Shown piece after piece: positions 1-5,089 of a DNA stretch of 5,089 nt (the first letter of the stretch is position 1; every line of letters begins with the position of its first letter). Origin of the DNA: Candidatus Dadabacteria bacterium (GTDB lineage: Bacteria; Desulfobacterota_D; UBA1144; Nemesobacterales; UBA2774); assembly GCA_003229065.1 (NCBI GenBank), contig QIHJ01000231.1, forward strand, positions 1 to 5,089, given 5' to 3'. The notes under the pieces were generated by a model. That model did no database searches and was not told the DNA's origin. It worked only from the letters and a program-made list of their open reading frames with translations. The position numbers and the translations under genes were made by a program.

Positions 1-406
1 CCGTTCCTTTGACCAGGCTTATATCGACCCCGTGCTCCTCTGCCATCCGTCTGGCAACCGGGGTTACTTTCTCCCCTTGCGTATCTTCCGTAATTTCCGT
101 AACTTCTATTTTGATCTCTTCCGGTTCCGTAGATTCTTCCTTTTTTTCCGTAGCGCTTTTTCCTACGGCGCCTTCCTCCATTATCCCGATCACGTCCCCG
201 ACTTCTACGTCCTCCTCATCCCCCTTAACGATACTGGTCAGCACGCCTTGTTTTTCAGCCGCGACTTCAAAATTGGCCTTCTCAGTCTCAAGCTCGACCA
301 GGGCTTCACCTATTTTAATAGGGTCTCCGACGGACTTGAACCACCTTATAACAGTCGCTTCGACTATGGATTCTCCCAGCTCAGGAACTTTTATATCAAT
401 CGACAT
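1..406 (-). CDS. sucB: Dihydrolipoamide succinyltransferase (E2 of 2-oxoglutarate dehydrogenase), N-terminal part, cut by window edge
   Basis: This is the E2 core subunit, which takes the succinyl group from E1 on a swinging lipoyl-lysine and passes it to CoA in the cytoplasm. The frame opens with an ATG at 406-404 and stays open to base 1, giving 135 residues; the catalytic acyltransferase domain lies outside the window. Residues 1-76 are a biotinyl/lipoyl domain starting MSIDIKVPELGES, with the lipoylation site in ELETEKANFEV (Lys43). Residues 80-113 are a charged linker rich in Glu, Lys and Thr. Residues 114-135 (VTPVARRMAEEHGVDISLVK) are the start of the peripheral subunit-binding domain that docks E1 or E3. 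A GGAG Shine-Dalgarno lies 7 nt before the start in the 17-nt gap after the E1 stop, so the two genes are co-transcribed and probably translated in step. The E2 of a pyruvate or branched-chain complex looks similar at this end; the adjoining sucA-type E1 argues for the succinyltransferase. Confidence 0.93.
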   Translation of the reverse strand, partial: MSIDIKVPELGESIVEATVIRWFKSVGDPIKIGEALVELETEKANFEVAAEKQGVLTSIVKGDEEDVEVGDVIGIMEEGAVGKSATEKKEESTEPEEIKIEVTEITEDTQGEKVTPVARRMAEEHGVDISLVKGT

Positions 407-423
407 GTTTTTTCTCCGATAAT

Positions 424-3237
424 TTATACATTTTTTACCCAGGTAATTCCAAGCTCATCCAGATTCGCCAGCTCTTTATCCAGTGTAAGTGCTTGCTGAA
501 CTAAAGCCTGCTGATTAACCCTGTGCATAGACAAAGAGCCTTCGGCTGGGCTCGAGTTACGTTTCCGCCCCATATAATGCAGAGGAAAGCGCCTGTCTAT
601 CAGCTTTCTGAAGAACGGGAACATAAACATCCAGGCCCCCATCGTTTCGGGCTCTTCCTGAAGCCATACGACTTCCTTAAGCTTCGGGTATCTGCCGAGC
701 ACCTTGCTGATCATAACTGTAGGTATGGGGTAGAGCTGCTCCACCCTTGCAATCGCTATATCCCCCGCACTCTTTTCATAATATTCACTCGATACGAGGT
801 CCCAGTAGACTTTGCCGCTGCAGAGTATCAGACGCTTCACTTTTTTAGCCTGTTTTTCGTCCATCTGATCGTCGATAACAGGCTGCCAAGTGCCGTGAGA
901 AAGCTCTTCTAGGGATGAGAATATGAGCGTGTTCCGGAGCAAGCTCTTGGGCGTCAAAATTATCAGCGGAAGCGGGTCTATCTCGAGCACGCCGGCCTGG
1001 CGCCTTAATAAATGGAAGTATTGAGCCGAAGTCGTGCAGTTGGCAACGCGCATATTTATTTCAGCGGCCGAATCGAGGAACCTCCCCATACGGCCAGAAG
1101 AGTGGTCCGGACCCTGCCCTTCATATGCGTGGGGTAAAAGCAGTACAAGTGAAGGTGTCTGCCCCCACTTTGCTCTTGCGGAAACCAGGTATTCGTCAAT
1201 AATCGTCTGAGCGCCGTTTATGAAATCACCGTACTGGGCCTCCCAGATTACGAGTGATTCGGGTTTATGTATGTTATATCCGTACTCAAACCCTATGCAT
1301 GCGTTTTCTGTGAGAGGGCTGTTGTATATTTCAAATGCTGCTTTAGCCTGAGGAATATGTTGGAGCGGAGTATAAGATTGGCCGTTTATAAAGTCGTGCA
1401 GCACGGCATGGCGGTGACTGAAGGTGCCGCGCTCCGAGTCCTGCCCCGTTAGGCGTATCGGCGTGCCGTCGGCCAGTATAGAAGCGAAGGCAAGCTGCTC
1501 GGCCATCGCCCAGTCTATAGTTTTGCCCTCCGCACTCTCAAGCGCCCCTGCCCAGCGCTCTCTTGAGCGCTTTAGTTTGGGATTTATTTTAAAATCCTGA
1601 GGCAGCTCGAGCATCGATTGGGTTAGCGCTCTCAGCGCCCCTGCCGATACCGATGACCTGACCTTTTGAGCCGCACCCACAGGCGGCCGTTCGGGCTGAG
1701 ATTCATCGGGCATGTCTTCCGGGCCGAGCGATTCAAAATCGCTGTGCATCTGCTCGTTGCATTTATTTAAAATTTCCTCCGACTCATCGCTATCTATAAC
1801 GCCCCGTTCTATAAGGGTGTTTGACCAGGTCTCTCTAACCGTAGGATGCTTATCTACAATCCCATATAGCTTTGGCTGTGTAAATGCGGGCTCGTCGGCT
1901 TCGTTGTGTCCATGCCGCCTGTAGCCGACAAGGTCTATCAGGAAATCTTTTTGATACTCTTTCAAGTATGCGAATGCGAGTCTGGAAGTCTCTATACACG
2001 CTTCTGGATCATCGGCGTTTACGTGTACTATCGGTATCTCAAAACCCTTTGCCAAATCGCTTGCATACAGAGTGCTTCTGCTGTCCCGGGGCAGAGTCGT
2101 ATACCCTAATTGGTTATTTGTGATTATATGTATAGTGCCTCCGGTGCTGTAGCCCGGAAGACGCGATAAGTTCAGTGTTTCGGACACGATACCCTGTCCG
2201 GGAAATGCCGCGTCTCCGTGAACTAGCACAGGGAGCGAGACTGCCGGGTCGAATTCAGGCGCCCCTGGCTTATCCGCTTTTGTTCCTGCCGCACGCGACA
2301 TACCCTCGACAACTGGGTTTACAGACTCCAGGTGGCTCGGGTTAGGGGCAAGCGTAATCTGCATCTCTATCGGCCGGCCGTTTTTAATAGCCCGCCGGGC
2401 GCCCTCATGGTATTTGACGTCGCCGGTCCAGCCCATATAGTCCCTGAAGTCTCTCTGCAGCACCGGATCCTTGAACTTAATCAAAGTCCCCTTGTAAGGC
2501 TTATTCATGACATGGTGCATGACGTTCAGGCGTCCGCGGTGGGCCATCCCGATCATTATATGGTAGATATCGGACTCAGCTGCCAGGCCGACTATCTCGT
2601 TAAACATAGGGATCAGCGTGTCCACGCCTTCTATCGAAAAACGGAATTTCCCCGGAAATATCCTGTGCAGGAACCTCTCGAGCACCTCGGTCTGCGTCAG
2701 ACTCACAAGGAGCCTCTTTTCGTTAATAGGGTCTTTGGGAGGTCTGAATCTTCCCGATTCGGCAGCATGACTTAACCACCTTCTTTCTTCAATCGAGTGT
2801 AGGTGGTAATAATCATAGCCTATCGAAGACGAGTAAACCCTGCGGAGCTTCTTTATCGCCTCAGCCGCATTTGTCGTCGTTTCGGCCACAGGGCCGCCGA
2901 TCAGGCTCGAAGGCAGCTGGAAAAGGTCCTCTTCGTTTATTTTATGTGTAGAGAGTTCAAGCGAAGGGTCTCCCGAGCATTTAATCCCGAGAGGATTTAT
3001 TTTAGCATCCAGATGGCCGAATGTCCGTATAGCCTGGGCCAGATTGGCCGTACCCACGATCTTTTCAATATTTTCCTGTGAGGCTTCCACTGGAACGCCG
3101 TCTGTGGTGTCGGGTTTCCAGTGCTCAAAGAGCGTCCTCGTCTGTGCGTCTACGGAGCTCGGGTCTTCTACATAACGGTCGTAAAGCTCGAGTATATAGC
3201 CCGAGTTAGGTCCGTGAAACATGTCGATAACATTCAT
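424..3237 (-). CDS. sucA: 2-oxoglutarate dehydrogenase E1 component (thiamine diphosphate-dependent), complete
   Basis: E1 decarboxylates 2-oxoglutarate with thiamine diphosphate and transfers the succinyl group to the lipoyl arm of E2, the committed step to succinyl-CoA in the TCA cycle; it is cytoplasmic. The product has 937 residues, close to the usual length (about 930). In order: an N-terminal E1 segment (about 3-40, FHGPNSGYILELYDRY); the first thiamine-binding half with GMAHRGRLNV (230-239), GDVKYHEG (272-279) and APNPSHLESVNPVVEG (297-312); the cofactor motif from GDAAFPGQG (341-349) to NNQLGYTT (374-381); YRRHGHNEADEP (439-450); then the transketolase-like half with GQDSERGTFSHRH (598-610), WEAQYGDFINGAQ (665-677), HAYEGQGPDHSSGRMGRF (703-720) and LQEEPETMGAW (859-869). 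All family landmarks are present and no frame break is seen. The ATG has AGGA at 3249-3246 with an 8-nt spacer. E2 follows after 17 nt. It could be called kgd or odhA, but it lacks the fused E2-like domain of actinobacterial Kgd. Confidence 0.97.
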   Translation of the reverse strand: MNVIDMFHGPNSGYILELYDRYVEDPSSVDAQTRTLFEHWKPDTTDGVPVEASQENIEKIVGTANLAQAIRTFGHLDAKINPLGIKCSGDPSLELSTHKINEEDLFQLPSSLIGGPVAETTTNAAEAIKKLRRVYSSSIGYDYYHLHSIEERRWLSHAAESGRFRPPKDPINEKRLLVSLTQTEVLERFLHRIFPGKFRFSIEGVDTLIPMFNEIVGLAAESDIYHIMIGMAHRGRLNVMHHVMNKPYKGTLIKFKDPVLQRDFRDYMGWTGDVKYHEGARRAIKNGRPIEMQITLAPNPSHLESVNPVVEGMSRAAGTKADKPGAPEFDPAVSLPVLVHGDAAFPGQGIVSETLNLSRLPGYSTGGTIHIITNNQLGYTTLPRDSRSTLYASDLAKGFEIPIVHVNADDPEACIETSRLAFAYLKEYQKDFLIDLVGYRRHGHNEADEPAFTQPKLYGIVDKHPTVRETWSNTLIERGVIDSDESEEILNKCNEQMHSDFESLGPEDMPDESQPERPPVGAAQKVRSSVSAGALRALTQSMLELPQDFKINPKLKRSRERWAGALESAEGKTIDWAMAEQLAFASILADGTPIRLTGQDSERGTFSHRHAVLHDFINGQSYTPLQHIPQAKAAFEIYNSPLTENACIGFEYGYNIHKPESLVIWEAQYGDFINGAQTIIDEYLVSARAKWGQTPSLVLLLPHAYEGQGPDHSSGRMGRFLDSAAEINMRVANCTTSAQYFHLLRRQAGVLEIDPLPLIILTPKSLLRNTLIFSSLEELSHGTWQPVIDDQMDEKQAKKVKRLILCSGKVYWDLVSSEYYEKSAGDIAIARVEQLYPIPTVMISKVLGRYPKLKEVVWLQEEPETMGAWMFMFPFFRKLIDRRFPLHYMGRKRNSSPAEGSLSMHRVNQQALVQQALTLDKELANLDELGITWVKNV

Positions 3238-3245
3238 ACTTTTAA

Positions 3246-3287
3246 TCCTGCTGGATTACTCTGAATTACCTTTTGGGGAGTATTATA
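3246..3287 (-). promoter_or_regulatory. Possible sucA promoter -10 box and ribosome binding site
   Basis: On the minus strand a perfect TATAAT lies at 3287-3282, about 45 nt before the sucA ATG, and AGGA at 3249-3246 is the ribosome binding site. No good -35 hexamer is found 16-18 nt upstream; the best-placed bases are poor matches. Because this stretch is AT-rich, the TATAAT could be chance. The ribosome binding site is firm and the promoter is a weak inference. Confidence 0.35.
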
Positions 3288-3459
3288 ATTAACCATCAAT
3301 TTTCGCTTATAATCTTAGCACAAGAATATATGAGCCGCAATCTCAAATCGCCGGGAAAAACAGATACTTCGTACTGTATTGACCAAACCTAAAGACGATT
3401 CGAATGTGATCAATGTCATATTCAAATACACAGTTTCGAATAATTAATAAACATTATAG

Positions 3460-3472
3460 ATTCAACTTGAAT
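3460..3472. repeat. Short perfect palindrome ATTCAA-C-TTGAAT
   Basis: Six bases on each side of a central C are exactly inverted. The size suits a dimeric repressor half-site pair or chance in AT-rich DNA. It is over 220 bases from the sucA start and about 500 from the plus-strand genes, so no target is obvious. Confidence 0.3.
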
Positions 3473-3484
3473 TTTGTCTAGGAA

Positions 3485-3535
3485 GGGTACTCCTACTAAC
3501 TGGTCAAAAAGAGTGTAGCAAGTACAAAAATACCC
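3485..3535. repeat. Imperfect inverted repeats that can form two alternative stems
   Basis: GTACT (3487-3491) pairs with AGTAC (3521-3525), and CTAC (3493-3496) pairs with GTAG (3515-3518), giving nine pairs around an 18-nt loop with a small internal bulge. GGGTA (3485-3489) can instead pair with TACCC (3531-3535), and this excludes the outer stem. There is no U-run, so it does not look like an intrinsic terminator. Stems this short can arise by chance. Confidence 0.25.
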
Positions 3536-3761
3536 TGGAATTCTTTTAATTCTGAATATTGGGCTGTGCGTTATCCCAAATAAGCGTAAATAAACTTATA
3601 GTACTCGGCTTCGTTCCCTCCCTAGGACATGGATACTTCACATAAAACGCCGCTTGGGTAATTTACTTCAAAGCGATTACGACTTTTATTAAGAATCCCA
3701 GTTATAGCATGATAAGGGTGTAATAGATTTTATTTTAAACTCTGTATTTAAAAAATCAGGG

Positions 3762-3816
3762 GGATGCGGCTATGAGACATTCAACTATAGTAGAAATATT
3801 TACCGTGATGCTGACG
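3762..3816 (+). repeat. Direct repeat, upstream copy of the start of the 4447-4932 gene
   Basis: This block matches 4437-4491 at a constant offset of 675, with 45 of 55 bases identical and no gaps. The best part (3786-3816 against 4461-4491) is 30 of 31 identical. It covers the ribosome binding site, the start codon and most of the signal-peptide region. The match is direct, not inverted. Confidence 0.85.
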
Positions 3817-3904
3817 GGAGCTGGAAGGTAATGCCACAGGATCATTCGAAACTTCCACACTTTTCATAGATTACAGGCGTGGGAACTTAGGAATAATGGA
3901 TTGA
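3772..3904 (+). pseudogene. Decayed paralogue of the downstream Sec-exported protein gene, frameshifted and truncated
   Basis: From an ATG at 3772 the frame reads MRHSTIVEIFTVMLTGAGR and then stops at 3829-3831; the intact gene starts MRFRAIVGIFTVMLTLAPG. After small deletions the similarity goes on in other frames. DHSKLPH (from 3840) matches DDSKEPR of the intact protein, where 12 of 17 bases agree. GGGAACTTA (3881-3889) matches GGGAGCTTA (4576-4584), and TTGA at 3901 matches TTGA at 4597. The offset drifts from 675 to 680, 688, 695 and 696, which means about 21 bases were lost in steps, with frame breaks and in-frame stops. The part before 3816 is strong; the part after it is weaker but colinear. 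The 3' half of the gene is absent, and the Tat-protein gene follows. An SD-like AGGGGG lies just before the ATG. The 19-codon reading frame might be translated as a leader peptide, but decay is the simpler reading. The 3' limit is uncertain. Confidence 0.6.
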
Positions 3905-3935
3905 ACAGGTAAAATGAAAACCAACAGTTTAGCAG

Positions 3936-3964
3936 CTCCTTAATACAACAAATTTAAAGGAGGG
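3936..3964 (+). promoter_or_regulatory. Strong ribosome binding site for the Tat-protein gene, with a possible masking hairpin
   Basis: AAAGGAGGG at 3956-3964 is an almost ideal Shine-Dalgarno, 8 nt before the ATG at 3973, and it settles the start. CTCCTT at 3936-3941 is exactly complementary to AAGGAG at 3957-3962 and could fold back over it as a 6-bp stem with a 15-nt loop. The ribosome binding site is firm; masking is speculative. Confidence 0.6.
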
Positions 3965-3972
3965 TTTGGATA

Positions 3973-4416
3973 ATGGACAGGAGGAAATTTATCGTTTCTA
4001 CTGCGGCAATAGGTGCTGCAGGCCTGATTGGAAGCGCGTTCGCTCAGGAAAGCAAAGCCGGGGTAAAAGGATCATCTGACATACACCCGGATTTGACTGG
4101 AGTCTGGTCGGACCCATATCTAAGTCAGCCAAGCTCGATCATAATAGAGTCCAACAAGTCAGGGTCGAAAGTCAGAGTCACCGGAACTTACTGGCACAAA
4201 CGTCACTGGCAGTCTACTTTTCACGGTACCGGAGAATTAAAAGGCAACGTTCTCACCGTTAATTATAGCCACGATACAATTGAGGACTTAGGTGGGGGCG
4301 TTGTTAATATGGAGCTCGTTAATATTGACAATACATTTGTGCTGAAGGGCAATGCAAATAAAAGTGACGGCTCCTGGTCCGCCGGGAATATGAACTGGTA
4401 TAAAGAAAGGAGATAG
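3973..4416 (+). CDS. Small Tat-exported protein of unknown function
   Basis: The product has 147 residues and I do not recognise a named family. Residues 1-24 form a twin-arginine signal peptide: DRRKFIV at 2-8 (RR plus K, F, I), a small-residue hydrophobic stretch rich in Ala and Gly, and a likely signal peptidase cut after AFA (22-24). The protein should therefore be folded in the cytoplasm and then sent to the periplasm or outside. The mature part of about 123 residues has no cysteine and alternates short beta-like runs: LTGVW (41-45), SIIIES (55-60), KVRVTGTYW (66-74), STFHGTGELKGNVLTVNY (81-98), VVNMELVNIDNTFVLKG (110-126) and SWSAGNMNWYK (134-144). This suggests a compact beta-barrel or lipocalin-like fold, which is inference only. 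A Trp/His patch, WHKRHW at 74-79, with His84 and His100 nearby, could bind a ligand or metal. The next gene begins 30 nt downstream on the same strand, so the two likely form an operon. The start is fixed by the ribosome binding site and by the signal peptide. Confidence 0.85.
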   Translation: MDRRKFIVSTAAIGAAGLIGSAFAQESKAGVKGSSDIHPDLTGVWSDPYLSQPSSIIIESNKSGSKVRVTGTYWHKRHWQSTFHGTGELKGNVLTVNYSHDTIEDLGGGVVNMELVNIDNTFVLKGNANKSDGSWSAGNMNWYKERR

Positions 4417-4435
4417 ATATAAAGTACTATTGAGT

Positions 4436-4449
4436 AGGATGTAGCTTTG
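4436..4449 (+). promoter_or_regulatory. Ribosome binding site and TTG start of the Sec-exported protein
   Basis: AGGA at 4436-4439 sits 7 nt before TTG at 4447. Starting there gives the basic n-region MRFR needed for the signal peptide. The decayed copy upstream has ATG at exactly the equivalent position, which independently supports this start. The next in-frame ATG, at 4483, lies inside the hydrophobic core and would destroy the signal. Confidence 0.7.
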
Positions 4450-4491
4450 AGATTCAGAGCTATAGTAGGAATATTTACCGTGATGCTGACG
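4437..4491 (+). repeat. Direct repeat, downstream copy inside the intact exported-protein gene
   Basis: This is the partner of 3762-3816 (45/55 identical, offset 675). It spans the ribosome binding site and codons 1-15 of the intact gene. The two copies flank the Tat-protein gene, so recombination between them could delete that gene. Confidence 0.85.
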
Positions 4492-4932
4492 CTTGCTCCC
4501 GGCTTGGTATTTGCCGAGCATGTAATAGATGATTCTAAAGAACCTCGTTATATGTTTGTTCTGAGCGGAACCTCAGGGAGCTTAAAGGGAGATACTTTGA
4601 CACTGAACGGAGTACCGAATGTTATCTATTTCTCAGACCGTCCGGTTCGAGCTGCAGGGCATCTCTCGCTTGAGAAATTTGTAGAGTCATGGAACAAGGG
4701 GAGTGATAGCTTCAAAGCAGACCCGCCAAACGCTACTCTTTCAGTGTTGAAGAAAGAAGGAGCTAGAAATGTGGTGGTTGAACTTATTAGTTTGGAGCAG
4801 AAACCCGGTTCAGTAGTTTTTAAAGTGGCTGTGCTAGAAGGCATGTCACCTGAGAGTTTCAAAATGTCATCGCTATTTATCGACAGTGTGGTGGCGGAAT
4901 TACCGGCAATGGCGATGGGGACACTCTACTAG
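4447..4932 (+). CDS. Sec-exported protein of an uncharacterised conserved family
   Basis: The product has 161 residues. Residues 1-23 are a classical Sec signal peptide: basic MRFR, a hydrophobic core, and a likely cut after VFA (21-23), so the protein is periplasmic or secreted. The mature part reads YMFVLSGTSGSLKGDTLTL (35-53), NGVPNVIYFSDRPVRAAGH (54-72), a Phe/Trp helix-like stretch FVESWNKGSDSF (78-89), DPPNATLSV (92-100), two strand-like runs VVVELISLEQ (109-118) and VVFKVAVLEG (123-132), and SLFID (142-146). I recall widespread bacterial hypothetical proteins with the same order of motifs (TLTLNGVPNV, YFSDRP, AGH, DPPNA, SLFID), but no assigned function; this is memory, not a search. 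There are no cysteines, no transmembrane segment after the signal, and no catalytic motif I can name. It lies 30 nt after the Tat-protein gene and a decayed copy of its 5' end lies before that gene. It begins with TTG, which often lowers translation. Confidence 0.85.
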   Translation: MRFRAIVGIFTVMLTLAPGLVFAEHVIDDSKEPRYMFVLSGTSGSLKGDTLTLNGVPNVIYFSDRPVRAAGHLSLEKFVESWNKGSDSFKADPPNATLSVLKKEGARNVVVELISLEQKPGSVVFKVAVLEGMSPESFKMSSLFIDSVVAELPAMAMGTLY

Positions 4933-5089
4933 ACTACGGATGGAACGCTTTTCTGACAAAAATATCCAAGCCAGCCCCCCTACCCACCTAGCCCACCGTT
5001 TCACGTACAACCCAAGCCGATAGGAACACTAAGACTCCCCCAGCTTACGTTCATAAAGCCGGAGTATTCATGAATCCAAGATAAAACGA
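4933..5089. other. Downstream flank with no supported gene
   Basis: The 157 bases after the TAG of the exported-protein gene show no recognisable coding sequence and no clear hairpin plus U-run. A C-rich tract at about 4970-4995 differs in composition from what precedes it. A minus-strand frame enters from the right edge and is open from 5088 to its TGA at about 5004, but it is too short to identify. A 10-bp palindrome, ATTCATGAAT, sits at 5066-5075. Confidence 0.5.

Larger units (their letters stand above)
3288..3758. other. AT-rich intergenic region without a supported gene
   Basis: About 470 bases lie between the sucA leader and the pseudogene remnant. Both strands are broken by frequent stops, and no frame shows a recognisable domain or a start with a good ribosome binding site. 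I see no tRNA, riboswitch or terminator with a U-run. The stretch contains a short perfect palindrome (3460-3472) and an imperfect stem (3485-3535), listed separately. Its base composition is clearly richer in A and T than sucAB or the exported-protein genes. It may include decayed sequence, as the neighbouring remnant does, but I could not align it convincingly to anything in the window. Confidence 0.6.

Noticed and set aside
9..499. Plus-strand open frames across the E2 and E1 3' region, rich in Ser, Phe and Leu.
   Set aside because: They are antisense to well-supported genes, have no ribosome binding sites or domains, and their composition is the complement of the real codons.
2332..3081. 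Plus-strand open frames of 92 and 147 codons inside sucA.
   Set aside because: The minus-strand protein has continuous family motifs through the same bases; the plus frames resemble no protein.
3379..3507. Inverted pair TTGACCA (3379-3385) and TGGTCAA (3501-3507) as ends of a small mobile element.
   Set aside because: Seven bases over this distance are expected by chance; there is no target duplication and no transposase.
3526..3720. A possible decayed copy of the Tat-protein gene upstream of the remnant, at an offset of about 551 (for example ATAC, TACTT and TTATAGC in the same order).
   Set aside because: An ungapped base-by-base comparison by eye gave only about 35% identity over 150 bases, little above chance for AT-rich DNA, and the reading frames share no clear motif.
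3810..3831. The string GCTGACGGGAGCTGG could read ADGSW and resembles SDGSW near the end of the Tat protein, suggesting a chimeric repeat.
   Set aside because: The match is only four residues, and the same bases are better explained by colinear similarity to the Sec-exported gene.
3901..3929. TTGAAC at 3901-3906 as a -35 box for the Tat-protein gene.
   Set aside because: No acceptable -10 box is found 16-18 nt downstream, and the bases align with the decayed gene copy.
4288..4862. Minus-strand open frames of 77 and 78 codons opposite the exported-protein genes.
   Set aside because: They overlap plus-strand genes that have signal peptides and ribosome binding sites, and they show no features of their own.
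4996..5088. C-terminal end of a minus-strand gene entering from the right edge.
   Set aside because: Only about 28 codons are visible before a stop and they match no family I know, so I did not list it as a gene.

Overview
The window is a piece of a bacterial chromosome. Two ordinary TCA-cycle genes lie on the minus strand in its left two thirds. A small, poorly known cluster for exported proteins lies on the plus strand at the right. The genes start with clear Shine-Dalgarno sequences, and the exported proteins carry standard Tat and Sec signal peptides, so the source is bacterial and has both export systems. AUA and other A/T-ending codons are frequent next to GC-containing ones, so the genome is of moderate GC. 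The 2-oxoglutarate dehydrogenase E1 has the N-terminus starting with FHGPNSGY that I associate with deltaproteobacteria-like, Chloroflexi-like and similar lineages rather than Enterobacteria. I cannot name a genus.

Positions 1-406 (minus, cut by the window edge) encode the lipoyl domain, linker and start of the E1/E3-binding domain of the E2 dihydrolipoamide succinyltransferase. Positions 424-3237 (minus) encode a complete 937-residue 2-oxoglutarate dehydrogenase E1. The order is E1 then E2 with a 17-nt gap, a typical sucAB operon supplying two subunits of the complex that turns 2-oxoglutarate into succinyl-CoA. No sdh or lpd gene is visible.

Positions 3238-3972 are a long AT-rich intergenic region between the divergent units. 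Most of it has no gene. It holds possible promoter elements for sucA, some inverted repeats, and, at about 3762-3904, a decayed and frameshifted copy of the 5' part of the exported-protein gene that lies intact at 4447-4932. This remnant is the most informative unexplained structure here: the first 55 bases of the match are 45/55 identical at a constant offset of 675.

Positions 3973-4416 and 4447-4932 (plus) form a two-gene unit. The first product has a twin-arginine signal peptide and a small beta-rich mature domain. The second has a Sec signal peptide and a conserved-looking domain of unknown function. They are 30 nt apart and probably co-transcribed. Positions 4933-5089 show no supported gene.

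The sucAB part is routine. The duplicated and decaying exported-protein cluster is the accessory part worth attention. I see no phage, CRISPR, transposase or RNA gene, and no evidence for a defence or otherwise dramatic new system.
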